Shown: in pieces, positions 50,428 through 60,761 of the stretch | How the letters are laid out: every line of letters starts with the position of its first letter | How positions within the stretch are numbered: position 1 is the stretch's first letter | Assembly (NCBI GenBank): GCA_030407315.1 | Contig: JALQPE010000443.1 | Span: 51,123 to 115,122, forward strand | Source of the DNA: Asparagopsis taxiformis | Taxonomy: Eukaryota > Rhodophyta > Florideophyceae > Bonnemaisoniales > Bonnemaisoniaceae | DNA: 64,000 nucleotides | Reading direction: 5' to 3' | Position numbers and translations under genes: made by a program | The notes under the pieces: model-generated | Told to the model about the DNA's origin: nothing | Database searches by the model: none | Seen by the model: only the letters and a program-made list of their open reading frames with translations

Positions 50428-50898
50428 GATGAAGAGTTATCCAGTAGAATGGTGGTAAAGGTAATTTGTTTAAGTTCGGAACTTGTCCGTTTATTGAAGA
50501 AGGGAAGGAAAGGGGAGAGATCGAAACGTTACAAATGCTACGTGTTGTAACCGACCTATTCAATTTGTAGAAGTAGGAAGAGATAAAGGAGGCTGTGGAA
50601 CCGTTACGAATGCACCGTGCCGTAACGGTCGTAGATCTAAATAAATGGTGTGGTACAACAACTGTTTAAATTATGCATAATTTCGGACGGGAAAATTACT
50701 CGAGTAAAAAGAGATCTAGACCTGAACATTAGGTAGATCAGGTCCTCGTCCTGTTCACGGGAAAGAAATGCACCTAATCATCGCGGATGTTAGAGGGAAT
50801 GAGGAGATAGAACATACTTTGCTTATTTTACTATTTGCGGGGTAATGGGAAGCAGGGAGAACATGATGTAGGTGTGAAAAACGCCAATGCGTTCCTGT
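50428..50898. other. Intergenic with a hairpin-motif relic
   Basis: The segment aaaattactcgagtaaaaa near 50694-50712, followed by gatctag, copies the core of the 130-bp hairpin units at 54.9-60.6 kb, but the partner arm is diverged. This ties the methyltransferase-SET flank to the same repeat family. Confidence 0.5.
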
Positions 50899-53800
50899 TT
50901 AAACTGAGAAGTAGTCATTACCATATTCTATGAACAGCTCGGAGCCAGCAGAGATCGGCACGTTGGCAGTAACACAGACAACTTGATAGTTTGAGACAGT
51001 ATTCTCGTCGAGGAGCTCTTGAACGGGAGACGAGAAACTAACGTTAGCTGCGCGTGAAGGACGTTCAGTTCCCTCAGCTGGATCCACAAAGTTGGGGTCA
51101 TTGATTTTCGAAGCGACACAGTACTCGAAAGGGACGACAAATATGGGGCTTCCAGCAGTAGAAGGAAGCAAACAAGATATATTCGAATCCTTGATTTGAA
51201 GAGCGTAGCTTCTGAAGCGCTCCACGGTAAATGCGGTGGGACCTGTTCCAAACGTCTTGCCTTTTGATTTATAGAGATCTCTGTAAACCAATGAACCGAA
51301 ATAAAATCCAACAATGTCACCAGGGTCGATCTGGCCTCTGGCAAAAAGACCGTCACCAGCCCCCGGAATAGTTGAGGGCGCGACGTACACGTTGTGTGCC
51401 ATGGCATCAATGGAAAGCAGAAGATTGTTGTCAATGGTGGACAGCATGCCGAGAAGTGATTGAGGCCATTTGTGAACTGGAAGTTCGCCCAGTTGTTTGT
51501 ATTGGTCTGGGATACCCCACATGCTAGTGAGGAAACTGACGAGGTGGGGCGGAAGTCGCGTAGCAACTGGCAAACCTGAGGTAGGCTTTGAAACCGTACC
51601 CTCCTCGGAAACCGGTAGATGTGATGAGGCGAGTTGTTGTAGCGAAGGATTGGAGAGCTGAGCAAAATTACCAATTGCTACTTGACGCAGAAATGCAGTA
51701 TGAACTCTCGGAAGAGATAATTCAAAGCAATCTTTGTACTTTTCACAACCGACAAACCGCCTATACTGACCGTGGCGCATGTTAAGGCAAGCGACTGCAG
51801 TGGAGAATGTTCCGGCGAACAAGTCGACAACCAAATCTCCCTGGTGTGAAAATCGCCCAATTAGTTCCTGCAACAAACCAACGAGCTTCTGCTCCGGGCG
51901 CAGTACCTTGTTCTTCTGTTCCGTTTGGTCGAAATATTTGACAGTCTCTGAAGGCGATATCCTTGGAATGTTGTCGATAATATTTGTCCATGCTCGGAAT
52001 CTGGTTGGGATGTAACCGGCATTTTTATAGTTCACCATCGCCCATCCTTTTCTTCCCTTTCCGAGCTTTGTAGCATGTACAACCAGCTCAGACATATTCA
52101 TTAAACTGGTCGTAAATCTATATGGCGGAGAAGTGAAATGCGTTGGGCTCCGAATACAGAAGATAGGCTGTGAATCAACTGAAAACATGGGAGTGTTCGT
52201 AGAAGTCTTGACCTTTCGGAGTTCGTAAACCCAGTTGTAGAAAAGGGCAGCAGATGTGAAGATGAGAACATGACCACCCTGTCGTGTTACCTTTGCGATA
52301 GTTGCCACTGTGTCCACGATTTCTTGTTGGCGGAGAATGTCATACGCTGAATTCTCTCTCCCAGCTGTTCGTCTCGAATTATACGGTGGATCTGTGAGAA
52401 CCAATTGGGCACCCTCTACAAGCTCCGGTTTTGCAGGAATATCAATGCGTTCATAGGTCTCAAGAAGATCTCTGAAACTGCAATTGAGTGTGTGTAGGCA
52501 AGAAGCCTTCATGTTTTGTAGGTTTGCTGGAATTGAAACAGGGTCTCCGAGACGCATAGATTCGATGTCTAAGGACTCGGCAGTACTTGTGTCTGATGGC
52601 CTTCTATGAGCGCTCACCGGCTCAGAAGTGCGAGCTGACTTTGCAGGAACATCAGTTTCATTACTGTTGTCCAGTCGCTTCCGTTTGACACCTGTATCCG
52701 TGTTTTGTTCAATGGATGGTGACGCAGGAACGGGAGCGAAAGATGTATCAGCTTCTCCAAAAAGCTCCTCGTTTGGTTCAGGAGTCGATTGTGGTAGTTC
52801 AGAGTTTCTGAAGGCCGTGAGCTGCCTCTCGACGTTTTGAAGGCCAGGAATAGAAGTGAACCTCCCAGAATCAGTTTCTATAGAATCTTCCTGTGCTTCG
52901 AATGCGCAAAGAAACGCGTTTTTTTTCGGAGAAGAAACGGTCTGGTCAAATAGTTTTCGATCCTTAGTACTATCTGTAATGTGTGCCCAGAAGGAGGAGG
53001 CGCAGAGGCGCATCTGAGCGTCTTGGAGGACGGAGCGATGAACTGCTCGATGGGATATACTTTTGGCATGCTGCAACTTTCGCACGGCCCCTCTGCCATG
53101 CAATAACGTCTTTAGCTCTCGAAGAGGAGAGAACCCCCTTTCCTCTGAGTCTAGCACATGGTACTTGAACATGCGCTGATCATAAAGAAGATAAGGTTGG
53201 AGAAGTTCCTCGGCCGTTGAAACATCCAGTGCACGAGCCAGTGTATCCCATGCCTTCACGACCACATGAATAGCGTAGCCGAGGCGCTGAGCGGAAGCAG
53301 GAGATTCCTTTCTGATCAATACAGTTCGATTAGACGAGGACCTTGTTCTCGGCCTCACCGGGGTGGCTTTTAAATCTCTTTCCATTTGTAGCATAGCCAT
53401 GAGAAATATAATCTTCTCGAAAGCGGAAGAAACTCTTGGAGTAGCCCAGTTTCCATGGTCCGTAGTTCGTAGCTGGGTATGCGCAACAAAGAATTGGCAA
53501 GCCAGAGTCTGCCGCACGAATGATTCACGACCAATTGAAGACCGAGACGCCGTGTGCACTGAGTGGAAATACTGTGCAACGGGAAGAGGTTCCGAACCTT
53601 GGCTGTGGAGGCTTTGGCTGGATGGTAACTTTGTGGTTGTTCTGTGCTCTTCTACAACGAACACTGGCGTGAAGAGAGACATTGATAAGTCTTGTAAGGA
53701 ACAACTGGTCAGGAACATATCCCAAACCCTCGTGTCTACGTCGTTAGACCCCTCATCGCATTCCGAAGACGAGAAAGTGCGGAGGGACTGGACGATATTG

Positions 53801-54396
53801 AAGGTATGACGATGGTAGGCCTTCCCAAACCAATCTTCCATGACAGCGACTGCCGCAGGCGGAAGCTTTGATTGGAACATGGCCTTGACAGCAGCTCGAA
53901 ATCCTGGGAGGGTGCGATGTGCAAGGGGAACGTTATCCTCATTCCTCTCCCGATCATGCCAGTAGTCACGAAGGTATGCAAGTATGGCAACTGATTCAGT
54001 GAAGGGAACCCGTCTTTCTCTCCTGAGGATGTGATAAACAATAGAGATCAGTGTGTGTGGCTCTGAAGAGATAGACTCGTAGCTCATGCGTACTAAAAAC
54101 CGTGAAGTTTTCGTGCGGGGGCGCGACCAGATCTCCTCACAGACGTCCATGCCTCCGACAAGGGTGACATCACCATTTTCAGTGATAGATCCGTAAAGAT
54201 GGAGTGCATCAAAGTCCAGAGACACTCGGGAAGAAATGTCTGAAGCTGCAGTACCAAAACCTTCAATTGCTGGTATAGAAACAACACGAGCTGGATCTAC
54301 CCATATGATAGTTCCGTCTCCATACAAGTCCCCTGGATTGGTGGGGCCACGCTCGCTTGCAGAGATAACAGCCCCATGTTTCATTGTATCAACCAT
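50899..54396 (-). CDS. DNA methyltransferase (DPPY type) fused to a SET domain
   Basis: 1165 codons from MVDTMKHGAVIS. The N-terminal 600 residues are unrecognised; residues 25-85 are faintly ParB-like (VDPARVV... SITENGDVTLVGG). A basic, Ser/Pro-rich linker precedes a methyltransferase domain with motif IV DPPY (about 669-672), then motif I DLFAGTFSTA (about 857-866). The DPPY-before-FxGxx order is that of beta-class N6-adenine/N4-cytosine DNA methyltransferases. The C terminus (about 1010-1165) is SET-like: GAGDGLFARGQIDPGDIVGF, PFEYC, then AGSELFIEYGNDYF. The usual NHSC is replaced by RAANVSF. It would write DNA and possibly lysine methylation. Start by first ATG; no damage seen. Confidence 0.8.
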   Translation of the reverse strand: MVDTMKHGAVISASERGPTNPGDLYGDGTIIWVDPARVVSIPAIEGFGTAASDISSRVSLDFDALHLYGSITENGDVTLVGGMDVCEEIWSRPRTKTSRFLVRMSYESISSEPHTLISIVYHILRRERRVPFTESVAILAYLRDYWHDRERNEDNVPLAHRTLPGFRAAVKAMFQSKLPPAAVAVMEDWFGKAYHRHTFNIVQSLRTFSSSECDEGSNDVDTRVWDMFLTSCSLQDLSMSLFTPVFVVEEHRTTTKLPSSQSLHSQGSEPLPVAQYFHSVHTASRSSIGRESFVRQTLACQFFVAHTQLRTTDHGNWATPRVSSAFEKIIFLMAMLQMERDLKATPVRPRTRSSSNRTVLIRKESPASAQRLGYAIHVVVKAWDTLARALDVSTAEELLQPYLLYDQRMFKYHVLDSEERGFSPLRELKTLLHGRGAVRKLQHAKSISHRAVHRSVLQDAQMRLCASSFWAHITDSTKDRKLFDQTVSSPKKNAFLCAFEAQEDSIETDSGRFTSIPGLQNVERQLTAFRNSELPQSTPEPNEELFGEADTSFAPVPASPSIEQNTDTGVKRKRLDNSNETDVPAKSARTSEPVSAHRRPSDTSTAESLDIESMRLGDPVSIPANLQNMKASCLHTLNCSFRDLLETYERIDIPAKPELVEGAQLVLTDPPYNSRRTAGRENSAYDILRQQEIVDTVATIAKVTRQGGHVLIFTSAALFYNWVYELRKVKTSTNTPMFSVDSQPIFCIRSPTHFTSPPYRFTTSLMNMSELVVHATKLGKGRKGWAMVNYKNAGYIPTRFRAWTNIIDNIPRISPSETVKYFDQTEQKNKVLRPEQKLVGLLQELIGRFSHQGDLVVDLFAGTFSTAVACLNMRHGQYRRFVGCEKYKDCFELSLPRVHTAFLRQVAIGNFAQLSNPSLQQLASSHLPVSEEGTVSKPTSGLPVATRLPPHLVSFLTSMWGIPDQYKQLGELPVHKWPQSLLGMLSTIDNNLLLSIDAMAHNVYVAPSTIPGAGDGLFARGQIDPGDIVGFYFGSLVYRDLYKSKGKTFGTGPTAFTVERFRSYALQIKDSNISCLLPSTAGSPIFVVPFEYCVASKINDPNFVDPAEGTERPSRAANVSFSSPVQELLDENTVSNYQVVCVTANVPISAGSELFIEYGNDYFSV

Positions 54397-54829
54397 CGCG
54401 CCTTGAATATAGCAATAGAAGAGGAAAAGAAGAAGGCAGAATCCGAAATGAGGTCGATGCGTCGGTGGCAGCGGAGGTGCTGGTAAGAAAAGGACCGCAA
54501 ATTTGAAATCGTAATTTGTGCATTCCTCGGAACAATCTGTAAAGTGCTATGGAGAGGTCGCGAGGACATGCATGTCAGCACCTGACATTACAAGGGTTGT
54601 CCATGAAACTATGAGAATCCGAACTGAACGGTTGGAAGTATCGTATTAGTGAAATCGGGGTCTACTGCGGAGGACTCTAAGCTGGCTAATACACTGCTTC
54701 CACCCGTTCACACCTCATTCACTGTCTATGCAAAATACAATTTTCGTGGAAGACATCCCACACCCCTTCTAGAACGGTTCTCATGATATTAATACCGGAG
54801 CGGATCGATGGAATTGAGCGTGAAGGGGC
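54397..54829. other. Intergenic, no gene seen
   Basis: Upstream region of the methyltransferase-SET gene; only short ORFs. Confidence 0.5.
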
Positions 54830-54906
54830 GCACGTCTCGAATTATAGCGCTATAATTCGAGACGTGCCACTTGTGGTAAATTGCGCGCGCAATTTCCCAC
54901 AAGTGG
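54830..54906. repeat. Two adjacent palindromes
   Basis: 54830-54867 is a perfect 38-bp palindrome (arms gcacgtctcgaattatagc and its complement). 54867-54906 is a 40-bp palindrome with one mismatch centred on gcgcgcgc (arms start ccacttgtgg). Confidence 0.9.
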
Positions 54907-54952
54907 CAATGGGTCGGGCAGCAGCGAACGAACGCGAACAGGCGATTTCGGA

Positions 54953-55085
54953 GATGATAAAATTTGGTAATTTTTCGGGCTCCAAAAATTACTCGAGTAA
55001 AAACTGATCTAGTCTTTGTCGGGAGCTAGATCAGTTTTTACTCGAGTAATTTTTGGAGCCCAAAAAATTACCAAATTTTATCATC
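54953..55085. repeat. Hairpin unit 1 (133 bp)
   Basis: gatgataaaatttggtaatt... pairs with ...aattaccaaattttatcatc; the stem includes attactcgagtaaaaactg, and the loop is near tctttgtcggga. Almost perfect self-complementarity. Confidence 0.9.
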
Positions 55086-55556
55086 CACGGAAAGGCGCTG
55101 TGGAGGTGTTCTGGTCGTTGGTAGCAGTGCCAAGGCACACCTAGGAGTGGTATGGAAGGTCCCCAACCTTTGTTCTAGCTCACTTCGGCCCAGCTTTCAA
55201 AAAATGGTATAACAGTAAATGATAGCCGGACGGGCACACAAAGACGCGGAGTGAGGTGTATTGAGGTCGGTTCAGATAGGTAGATGAAGACGTAGAGAGT
55301 GGTGGAGTGGGTTTGGTGGCGAGCAGAAAGGCTGCCATGGTGGTCCGAACGGACGATTTGGGAGATGATAAAATTTGGTAATTTTTTGGGCTCCAAAAAT
55401 TACTCGAGTAAAAACTGATCTAGTCTTTGTCGGGAGCTAGATCAGTTTTTACTCGAGTAATTTTTGGAGCCCGAAAAATTACCAAATTTATCATCTACGG
55501 AAAAGGCGCTGTGGAGGTGTTCTGGTCGTAGGGAGCAGTGCCAAGGCACACCTGAG
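54967..55556. repeat. Left arm of a ~590-bp inverted repeat
   Basis: It matches, in reverse complement, 60047-60635 with scattered differences. It contains two ~130-bp hairpin units (54953-55085 and 55364-55495) separated by a spacer of about 280 bp that includes ctagctcacttcgg and gcggagtgaggtg. The element between the arms carries the ParB/dioxygenase gene. Confidence 0.88.
55364..55495. repeat. Hairpin unit 2 (132 bp)
   Basis: Second copy, one base shorter at the end (aaatttatcatc); the same core as unit 1. Confidence 0.9.
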
Positions 55557-56037
55557 AACCGTTATATCTAACGAGAACAAAAAGATACTGACACTTCAGC
55601 ACTGCGCGGAAAAGGTAGGTAGGAGAAATAAAAGGGTGTGAGGCTCAATAAACGGTTCGTGTAGCTGCATCCGGCACATGTCTGAAGAACATTGACTAAC
55701 TGGAACAAGTCATGAATGGTTCAGGACTACTTCCGTTGTATTAATACTTGCTGAGATAGAGTCAGTTTCCATTTCTTCTTTTCTTATTGATAATATACGA
55801 GTCATGAAAGGTGTATGTAGTTCGGTAACTTTTCGAGATTGCAAAATTACCGAAATTAACATTTTTATTCGAACTGGCGCTATGACCGTTTATTCGATTC
55901 AGGTTGGACCATGCGCCAATAGAAACCGCTCGCGCGGTCTGAATTTTTACGCACAGTTTTGGTGTCCTTCCAGTTGAACAAATTTGTTGTTAATACATTG
56001 TCCCTCGCTGGCTAGCTGATTAGTACTCCCCTGCTAC
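55557..56037. other. Upstream region of the ParB/dioxygenase gene
   Basis: No ORF. A small inverted repeat ttcggtaac...ttaccgaa occurs near 55829-55856, again with the GGTAA/TTACC theme of the hairpin units. Confidence 0.5.
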
Positions 56038-59000
56038 TTGAAAGGCATACCGCGTTACTCTGGTACCGTTTCAATCGTCAGCTATTCGACCCTCCTTGCG
56101 ATCCCAACCATGAGCCTACGTCCCCGCCGAGGGGAAGCTTCTTCCAGCGCACGTCAACTAGTCATTCCTGCGATGTCACGCTCCGTTGCTTCTTCGTTGT
56201 CGAATTACGTTTTCAAGATGATCAAGTTGCCTATTCTGGACATATACGTCCCCGATGAAACATCCCGGGAAGTTGACGACTCTCATGTTGACTTGTTGTT
56301 CCGCAAGATGGTTATGGAAGGCTTCCAGACCTCTGCGGTGGGATGTATCACTGTTGTTTCCTTACCCTACCAATCCAGTGGAAGCCGCTATTACATCGTG
56401 GACGGACTCCATCGTCGCCGTGCTCTTTTACGATGCAAAGAAAAAGGGGTGGAACGTTTGGCGTCTGTGGTTGACAATGTCCCAGTACAAGAAGCTCAAA
56501 GACCTGACGGAGAAAAGATGACAATGGAGGACATGCTGTACCTCAGTCAGCGTTTGAATGAACTCGTCCACACGGTGTTACCGACCACAGTTCGAGATCG
56601 TATCCACGCGATCATTAGCATTTATAACTGCAATGTTAAATATGCCCGACCCGGTGAAAGAACTGTCGCTGATATGCCTGCATCACAGGTTGCGAACTGG
56701 TTCTTCCAGCGCCACTTCAGCGGTATTCTGAAGAAGAGCACGGTATCTTCTATAGTGAATGTGGCGTTGAACATGAGGCGTTCACCCCGCACATACGCTG
56801 CGTACAAGGCTTCCTCAGGAAGAAAGGAAAACGAAGTTGGAATCAGTCTTTTAATTCTCAAGGACACTGCTTTTACAAGGGCGGAGGATCGTGCCAGTGA
56901 GCTAATGGTCAAGTGCATTCACTACCGCAATGTCCAACTGCTTCCCACCTTCGGTCGTGTCCCGTCTTTCGACCTTCGGACGTACTTGACCTACATTCAA
57001 CAATATTACGAAGTCATTCGTGAGATGGCACGTGCCAGTAACCTGTCGACCGAAGACATCGCTGACCTCGAAGACTTGGAATCAGACGGAACGGATATGA
57101 TACCAACGTGGAAATCCGTCTACAAACGTATGATTCAATACGAGGAAGAGCCCGTGCCGAGGAAACCCGAAAACCAGGAGGCACGGCTGGAGAGTTTTCG
57201 ATCCGTTCTTCGAGACCGCTTTGGAATTCAGTCCACTCGCCAGGTTTCATCCGAATCACACGGCCCGGATGAAGAAGAAGACGGCAATGGAGAAAACAAG
57301 GGGGTTCAAGACAAGCGCCAAGGTGGCGAACCAGTCACTCAAGCTATTATGCAAGCTTCGCAGTCGACTGGTGCTGCTCAACCAGCGACGAAGACTACGG
57401 GTGCTTCGAGACATGAACGTCGTTTAACCCAATTCGAAGACGTTATCATGGAACCTCTCCCAATCCCCATCTCTTCTGATGACGTCGTTATCGACGAGAC
57501 CGTCGAGGAACTACCGTCCACTCCCGCATCAAAACAGGTGATACCCGAAACCAGCGCTGGGTCGGATGACGACATGGAGATTTCCAAGGATGCACCTGAG
57601 GAGGATGCACCTGAAAAGGATGCACCTGAAAAGGATGCAGATTCTCCACATCCCGAGCAACTGGGCTCCGAGGACGAGAACCGTTCTGAACCACCCGACG
57701 CGCATTCCACTCCCTCTTCACGGAATGAAATTGGTGCGGATGGTGCGGAAGATGGCACAGAAGTTCAGAAAGCTCCGGATTCAGCGTCGAAGGGAGCAAG
57801 TAAGACTGTATCTAACATCACAGTCAGCCGCATACCGCGTGACAGTACTACTCCACGCCCGTTTCCATGCTCTTTGGGAGATTACTGCGCTTTTCCTGGA
57901 AGTGCCGCTGTTCATAAATGCACCGCTTGCGGAATTAATCCGGTTCACAATCTATGTGACTATGCGCGAGTGCATCATCTCATCCCAAGGAAGTACCTCG
58001 CTGCAGGGGAGCGTGATATGGTCTTCGTTTGTTCCAGGAAATGTTACGATGGTGGGAAAGATGGTGACCCACCATCTTGGAAGCCGCCAGCGGGAGTAAC
58101 GGAACAGGAAGCCTGGGAAGGGGATGACTTCAACCCATATGCGAAGGCCAGTTCCAGTACTGATTCGGTGGAAAAACCTCAGCAGCCCTCTGAACCCGCT
58201 CCTCAACAGACGGGGGCGAAGAGGAAATTTCCTTCTTCTCCAGGAGCTCCACCCGCGAAGCGGCGAGCTATATCATCCCCCCAATCTCTCTCTTTCCCTT
58301 CCCGTCTTACTCGTTCAAAGGCTAGATCTGCTGCTATTGCTGAGCACATCGCGTCACTTGATTCCCCATCTACTCCTTCGGTTACTCCTCGGTCTGCCTC
58401 TGGAACAAAGAAGACGAAGAAAGCAGCAATTGCTTTAAAGCAAGTCAAGCAAGGTAATGATGAGGGAGGAAGCATGGACGGCAATGAAGACTCCGGAGAA
58501 GAAAAAGAAGACGAGGATCAAATCACTCCTACGAGGTTGCAATCCAAAGGTTTCAAAGTACATCGGTACGAGGATCAGCAACCTGAGCCCCCATCATTTT
58601 TCACCAGTCATACTTCTGTAGAGGAGGCTGCTTCAATGGTGCGTTCCATTTCCAGTTTGCTGCATCCGGAACACCGCTCGGGATTTCATGTAACGGAGGG
58701 TGAGGTGGAAGAGTTTCAGCAGGATATAGAGTCCGTGGCAGGGGATACAAGTTCTTCAAGATTGGTTTACTTCGAGCGTGCCAGGGCCCGATTGGACTCT
58801 CTTGGTTATGTCGTCCTTGACGGCATCCTACAACCATCCGAGCTCAGCTCTACTATCCACAAACTCCTCGACTCGTTTTGTAACATGTTCGTAGATGGGC
58901 AGGATGGTGCTTGGGGGCCCATTCTGAATTCGGGTTCTTCCGACCAGGATGCGCGTGGTGGCCCGGATGAACAAAGGTTCATGACCCCATGCAAGGCTGT

Positions 59001-59721
59001 AGTGGAAGATCTGGAAAAGGATTCTACTTCCACTCTCGCGAGAGACAAGGCGGCCTTGGATGTTTTCTTTGCTATCATAGCAGAAAAGTTGCATCTAGAG
59101 GATTCAACTCCGTCTCTGGACGGATTTGAAAAAGGCCCGAAGCTCCAGTTCGGGAAGACAGGGCTCAGGTTGCTTCTAACTGGATCTCGTTGCGAGCGCC
59201 AAGTCCCACATCTCGACTTCGTCTACCCTGGTCCTCCGTTAGAAGACGAAAACCGCTTCAACGGGACTCCTATTCCATTTCCGGATTATTCATTCATCGC
59301 TACTGGTGCAATGGGCACTCCGCTTATTGTACGGCCGCGAAGCCATGCATTCCTTAACGCTCCCCATCGATCTGCAGCGGCCATATTTCCCCTTCTCAAG
59401 CCAGAATTGGTATGGATCCCACCGTATTCTGTTATAGTATGTCGTGGGGACCTCGAGCACAGCGGCCCGGGATGGAAAGATCACGAGCTGATGAAAACCA
59501 AGCTTGGGAAGAAATACAAGATGGTTTATCCTCATCATATTAGGGCCCACACCATGGCAATTCGGGAAACATCGGTCTTAGTCAACGATCTAGTCTATGC
59601 ACCGTTGAAGGACTCGCGTCCGGTCGCAAGGCCAGATATGTACGAGTTACCCCACGACGTCGAGAGTGATACCAGCTCTTCTTCAGCTGGCAGTTCTGGG
59701 GAGGATTACATGGAAGTCTAG
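56038..59721 (+). CDS. ParB-like + zinc finger + 2OG-Fe(II) dioxygenase-like fusion protein
   Basis: 1227 codons from 56038; the ATG at 56110 (MSLRPRRGEASSS) is a good alternative start. A ParB/sulfiredoxin-type domain occupies about residues 60-150, with the signature YYIVDGLHRRRALLRCKEKG (about 117-136). An acidic linker has DAPEKDAPEKDA repeats (about 517-530). A Cys/His cluster (CSLGDYCAF, CTACGINPVHNLCDYARVHH, CSRKC; about 611-675) looks like a treble-clef or PHD-type zinc finger. Basic NLS-like patches follow. The C-terminal domain reads like a 2OG-Fe(II) dioxygenase: HLD (about 1060), RPRSH (about 1098) and GDLEHSG (about 1137). Substrate unknown; DNA bases or histones are guesses. Intact and flanked by ~590-bp inverted repeats. 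Confidence 0.75.
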   Translation: MKGIPRYSGTVSIVSYSTLLAIPTMSLRPRRGEASSSARQLVIPAMSRSVASSLSNYVFKMIKLPILDIYVPDETSREVDDSHVDLLFRKMVMEGFQTSAVGCITVVSLPYQSSGSRYYIVDGLHRRRALLRCKEKGVERLASVVDNVPVQEAQRPDGEKMTMEDMLYLSQRLNELVHTVLPTTVRDRIHAIISIYNCNVKYARPGERTVADMPASQVANWFFQRHFSGILKKSTVSSIVNVALNMRRSPRTYAAYKASSGRKENEVGISLLILKDTAFTRAEDRASELMVKCIHYRNVQLLPTFGRVPSFDLRTYLTYIQQYYEVIREMARASNLSTEDIADLEDLESDGTDMIPTWKSVYKRMIQYEEEPVPRKPENQEARLESFRSVLRDRFGIQSTRQVSSESHGPDEEEDGNGENKGVQDKRQGGEPVTQAIMQASQSTGAAQPATKTTGASRHERRLTQFEDVIMEPLPIPISSDDVVIDETVEELPSTPASKQVIPETSAGSDDDMEISKDAPEEDAPEKDAPEKDADSPHPEQLGSEDENRSEPPDAHSTPSSRNEIGADGAEDGTEVQKAPDSASKGASKTVSNITVSRIPRDSTTPRPFPCSLGDYCAFPGSAAVHKCTACGINPVHNLCDYARVHHLIPRKYLAAGERDMVFVCSRKCYDGGKDGDPPSWKPPAGVTEQEAWEGDDFNPYAKASSSTDSVEKPQQPSEPAPQQTGAKRKFPSSPGAPPAKRRAISSPQSLSFPSRLTRSKARSAAIAEHIASLDSPSTPSVTPRSASGTKKTKKAAIALKQVKQGNDEGGSMDGNEDSGEEKEDEDQITPTRLQSKGFKVHRYEDQQPEPPSFFTSHTSVEEAASMVRSISSLLHPEHRSGFHVTEGEVEEFQQDIESVAGDTSSSRLVYFERARARLDSLGYVVLDGILQPSELSSTIHKLLDSFCNMFVDGQDGAWGPILNSGSSDQDARGGPDEQRFMTPCKAVVEDLEKDSTSTLARDKAALDVFFAIIAEKLHLEDSTPSLDGFEKGPKLQFGKTGLRLLLTGSRCERQVPHLDFVYPGPPLEDENRFNGTPIPFPDYSFIATGAMGTPLIVRPRSHAFLNAPHRSAAAIFPLLKPELVWIPPYSVIVCRGDLEHSGPGWKDHELMKTKLGKKYKMVYPHHIRAHTMAIRETSVLVNDLVYAPLKDSRPVARPDMYELPHDVESDTSSSSAGSSGEDYMEV

Positions 59722-60046
59722 AATCTGTTAGTTACCGTAGACATTAGTTGATCTCTCGTATTTCAACGATTCTGTTGCTTGCTGCAACCAGTTGACTATT
59801 CCATAACTCTACGATATGTCTTCATAAACCGTCTCTTTTTTCATTCTATACATCAACTCTCCCAGCCAACCTGAGCTGAACAAACAGAGCGTGATATTGA
59901 AATATACCTGTCCTGTCCCTTCCTCCATGTACACCTCCCTTCTCGTAGATACTTGTCTAGCTTTTAGTTACAGTTACAGTTCTATCATCTTTTAAAGCAG
60001 AGTAGAAGTAGGCTAGAACAAAGGTTTGGGACCTCTCATACTACTC
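59722..60046. other. 3' flank of the ParB/dioxygenase gene
   Basis: Non-coding. Its last part (aggctagaacaaagg onward) already repeats sequence found again near 60420, so the right repeat is partly tandem. Confidence 0.5.
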
Positions 60047-60635
60047 CTCAGGTGTGCCTTGGCACTGCTACCAACGACCAGAACACCTCCACAGCGCCTT
60101 TTCCGTGGATGATAAAATTTGGTAATTTTTTGGGCTCCAAGAATTACTCGAGTAAAAACTGATCTAGCTCCCGACAAAGACTAGATCAGTTTTTACTCGA
60201 GTAATTTTTAGAGCCCAAAAAATTACCAAATTTTATCATCTCCCAAATCGTCCGTTCTGACCACCACGGCAGCCTTTCTGCTCGCCACCAAACCTACTCC
60301 ACCACTCTCTACGTCTTCATCTACCTATCTGAACCGACCTCAATACACCTCACTCCGCGTCTTTGTGTGCCCGTCAGGCTATCATTTACTGTTGTACCAT
60401 TTCTGGAAAGCTGGCCGAAGTGAGCTAGAACAAAGATTTGGGACCTCCCATACTACTCCTCAGGTGTGCCTTGGCACTGCTACCAACGACCAGAACACCT
60501 CCACAGCGCCTTTCCGTGGATGATAAAATTTGGTAATTTTTGGGCTCCAAAAATACTCGAGTAAAAACTGATCTAGCTCCCGACAAAGACTAGATCAGTT
60601 TTTACTCGAGTAATTTTTGGAGCCCGAAAAATTAC
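60047..60635. repeat. Right arm of the ~590-bp inverted repeat
   Basis: Reverse complement of 54967-55556. It contains hairpin units at 60108-60240 and 60519-60635; the outer unit is cut at its end, where attac is followed by unrelated gttcaattt. Confidence 0.88.
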
Positions 60636-60719
60636 GTTCAATTTTTTTTCAGTAATTTTCGCACCTCAAAAGTTACGAAATTTCAGCATCTCGCAACATG
60701 TCTTTCTCACTGTTCAGCG

Positions 60720-60761
60720 AATGTCGAATAGAGTACTATTAAAGGAATCCTATTCGACATT
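60720..60761. repeat. Hairpin with 12-bp arms
   Basis: aatgtcgaatag (60720-60731) and ctattcgacatt (60750-60761) are exact inverted copies around an 18-nt loop, between the right repeat arm and the transposase gene. Confidence 0.85.

Noticed and set aside
50928..51674. 248-codon minus-strand ORF overlapping the methyltransferase-SET gene
   Set aside because: Same-strand shadow in another frame; the SET and methyltransferase motifs lie in the long frame.
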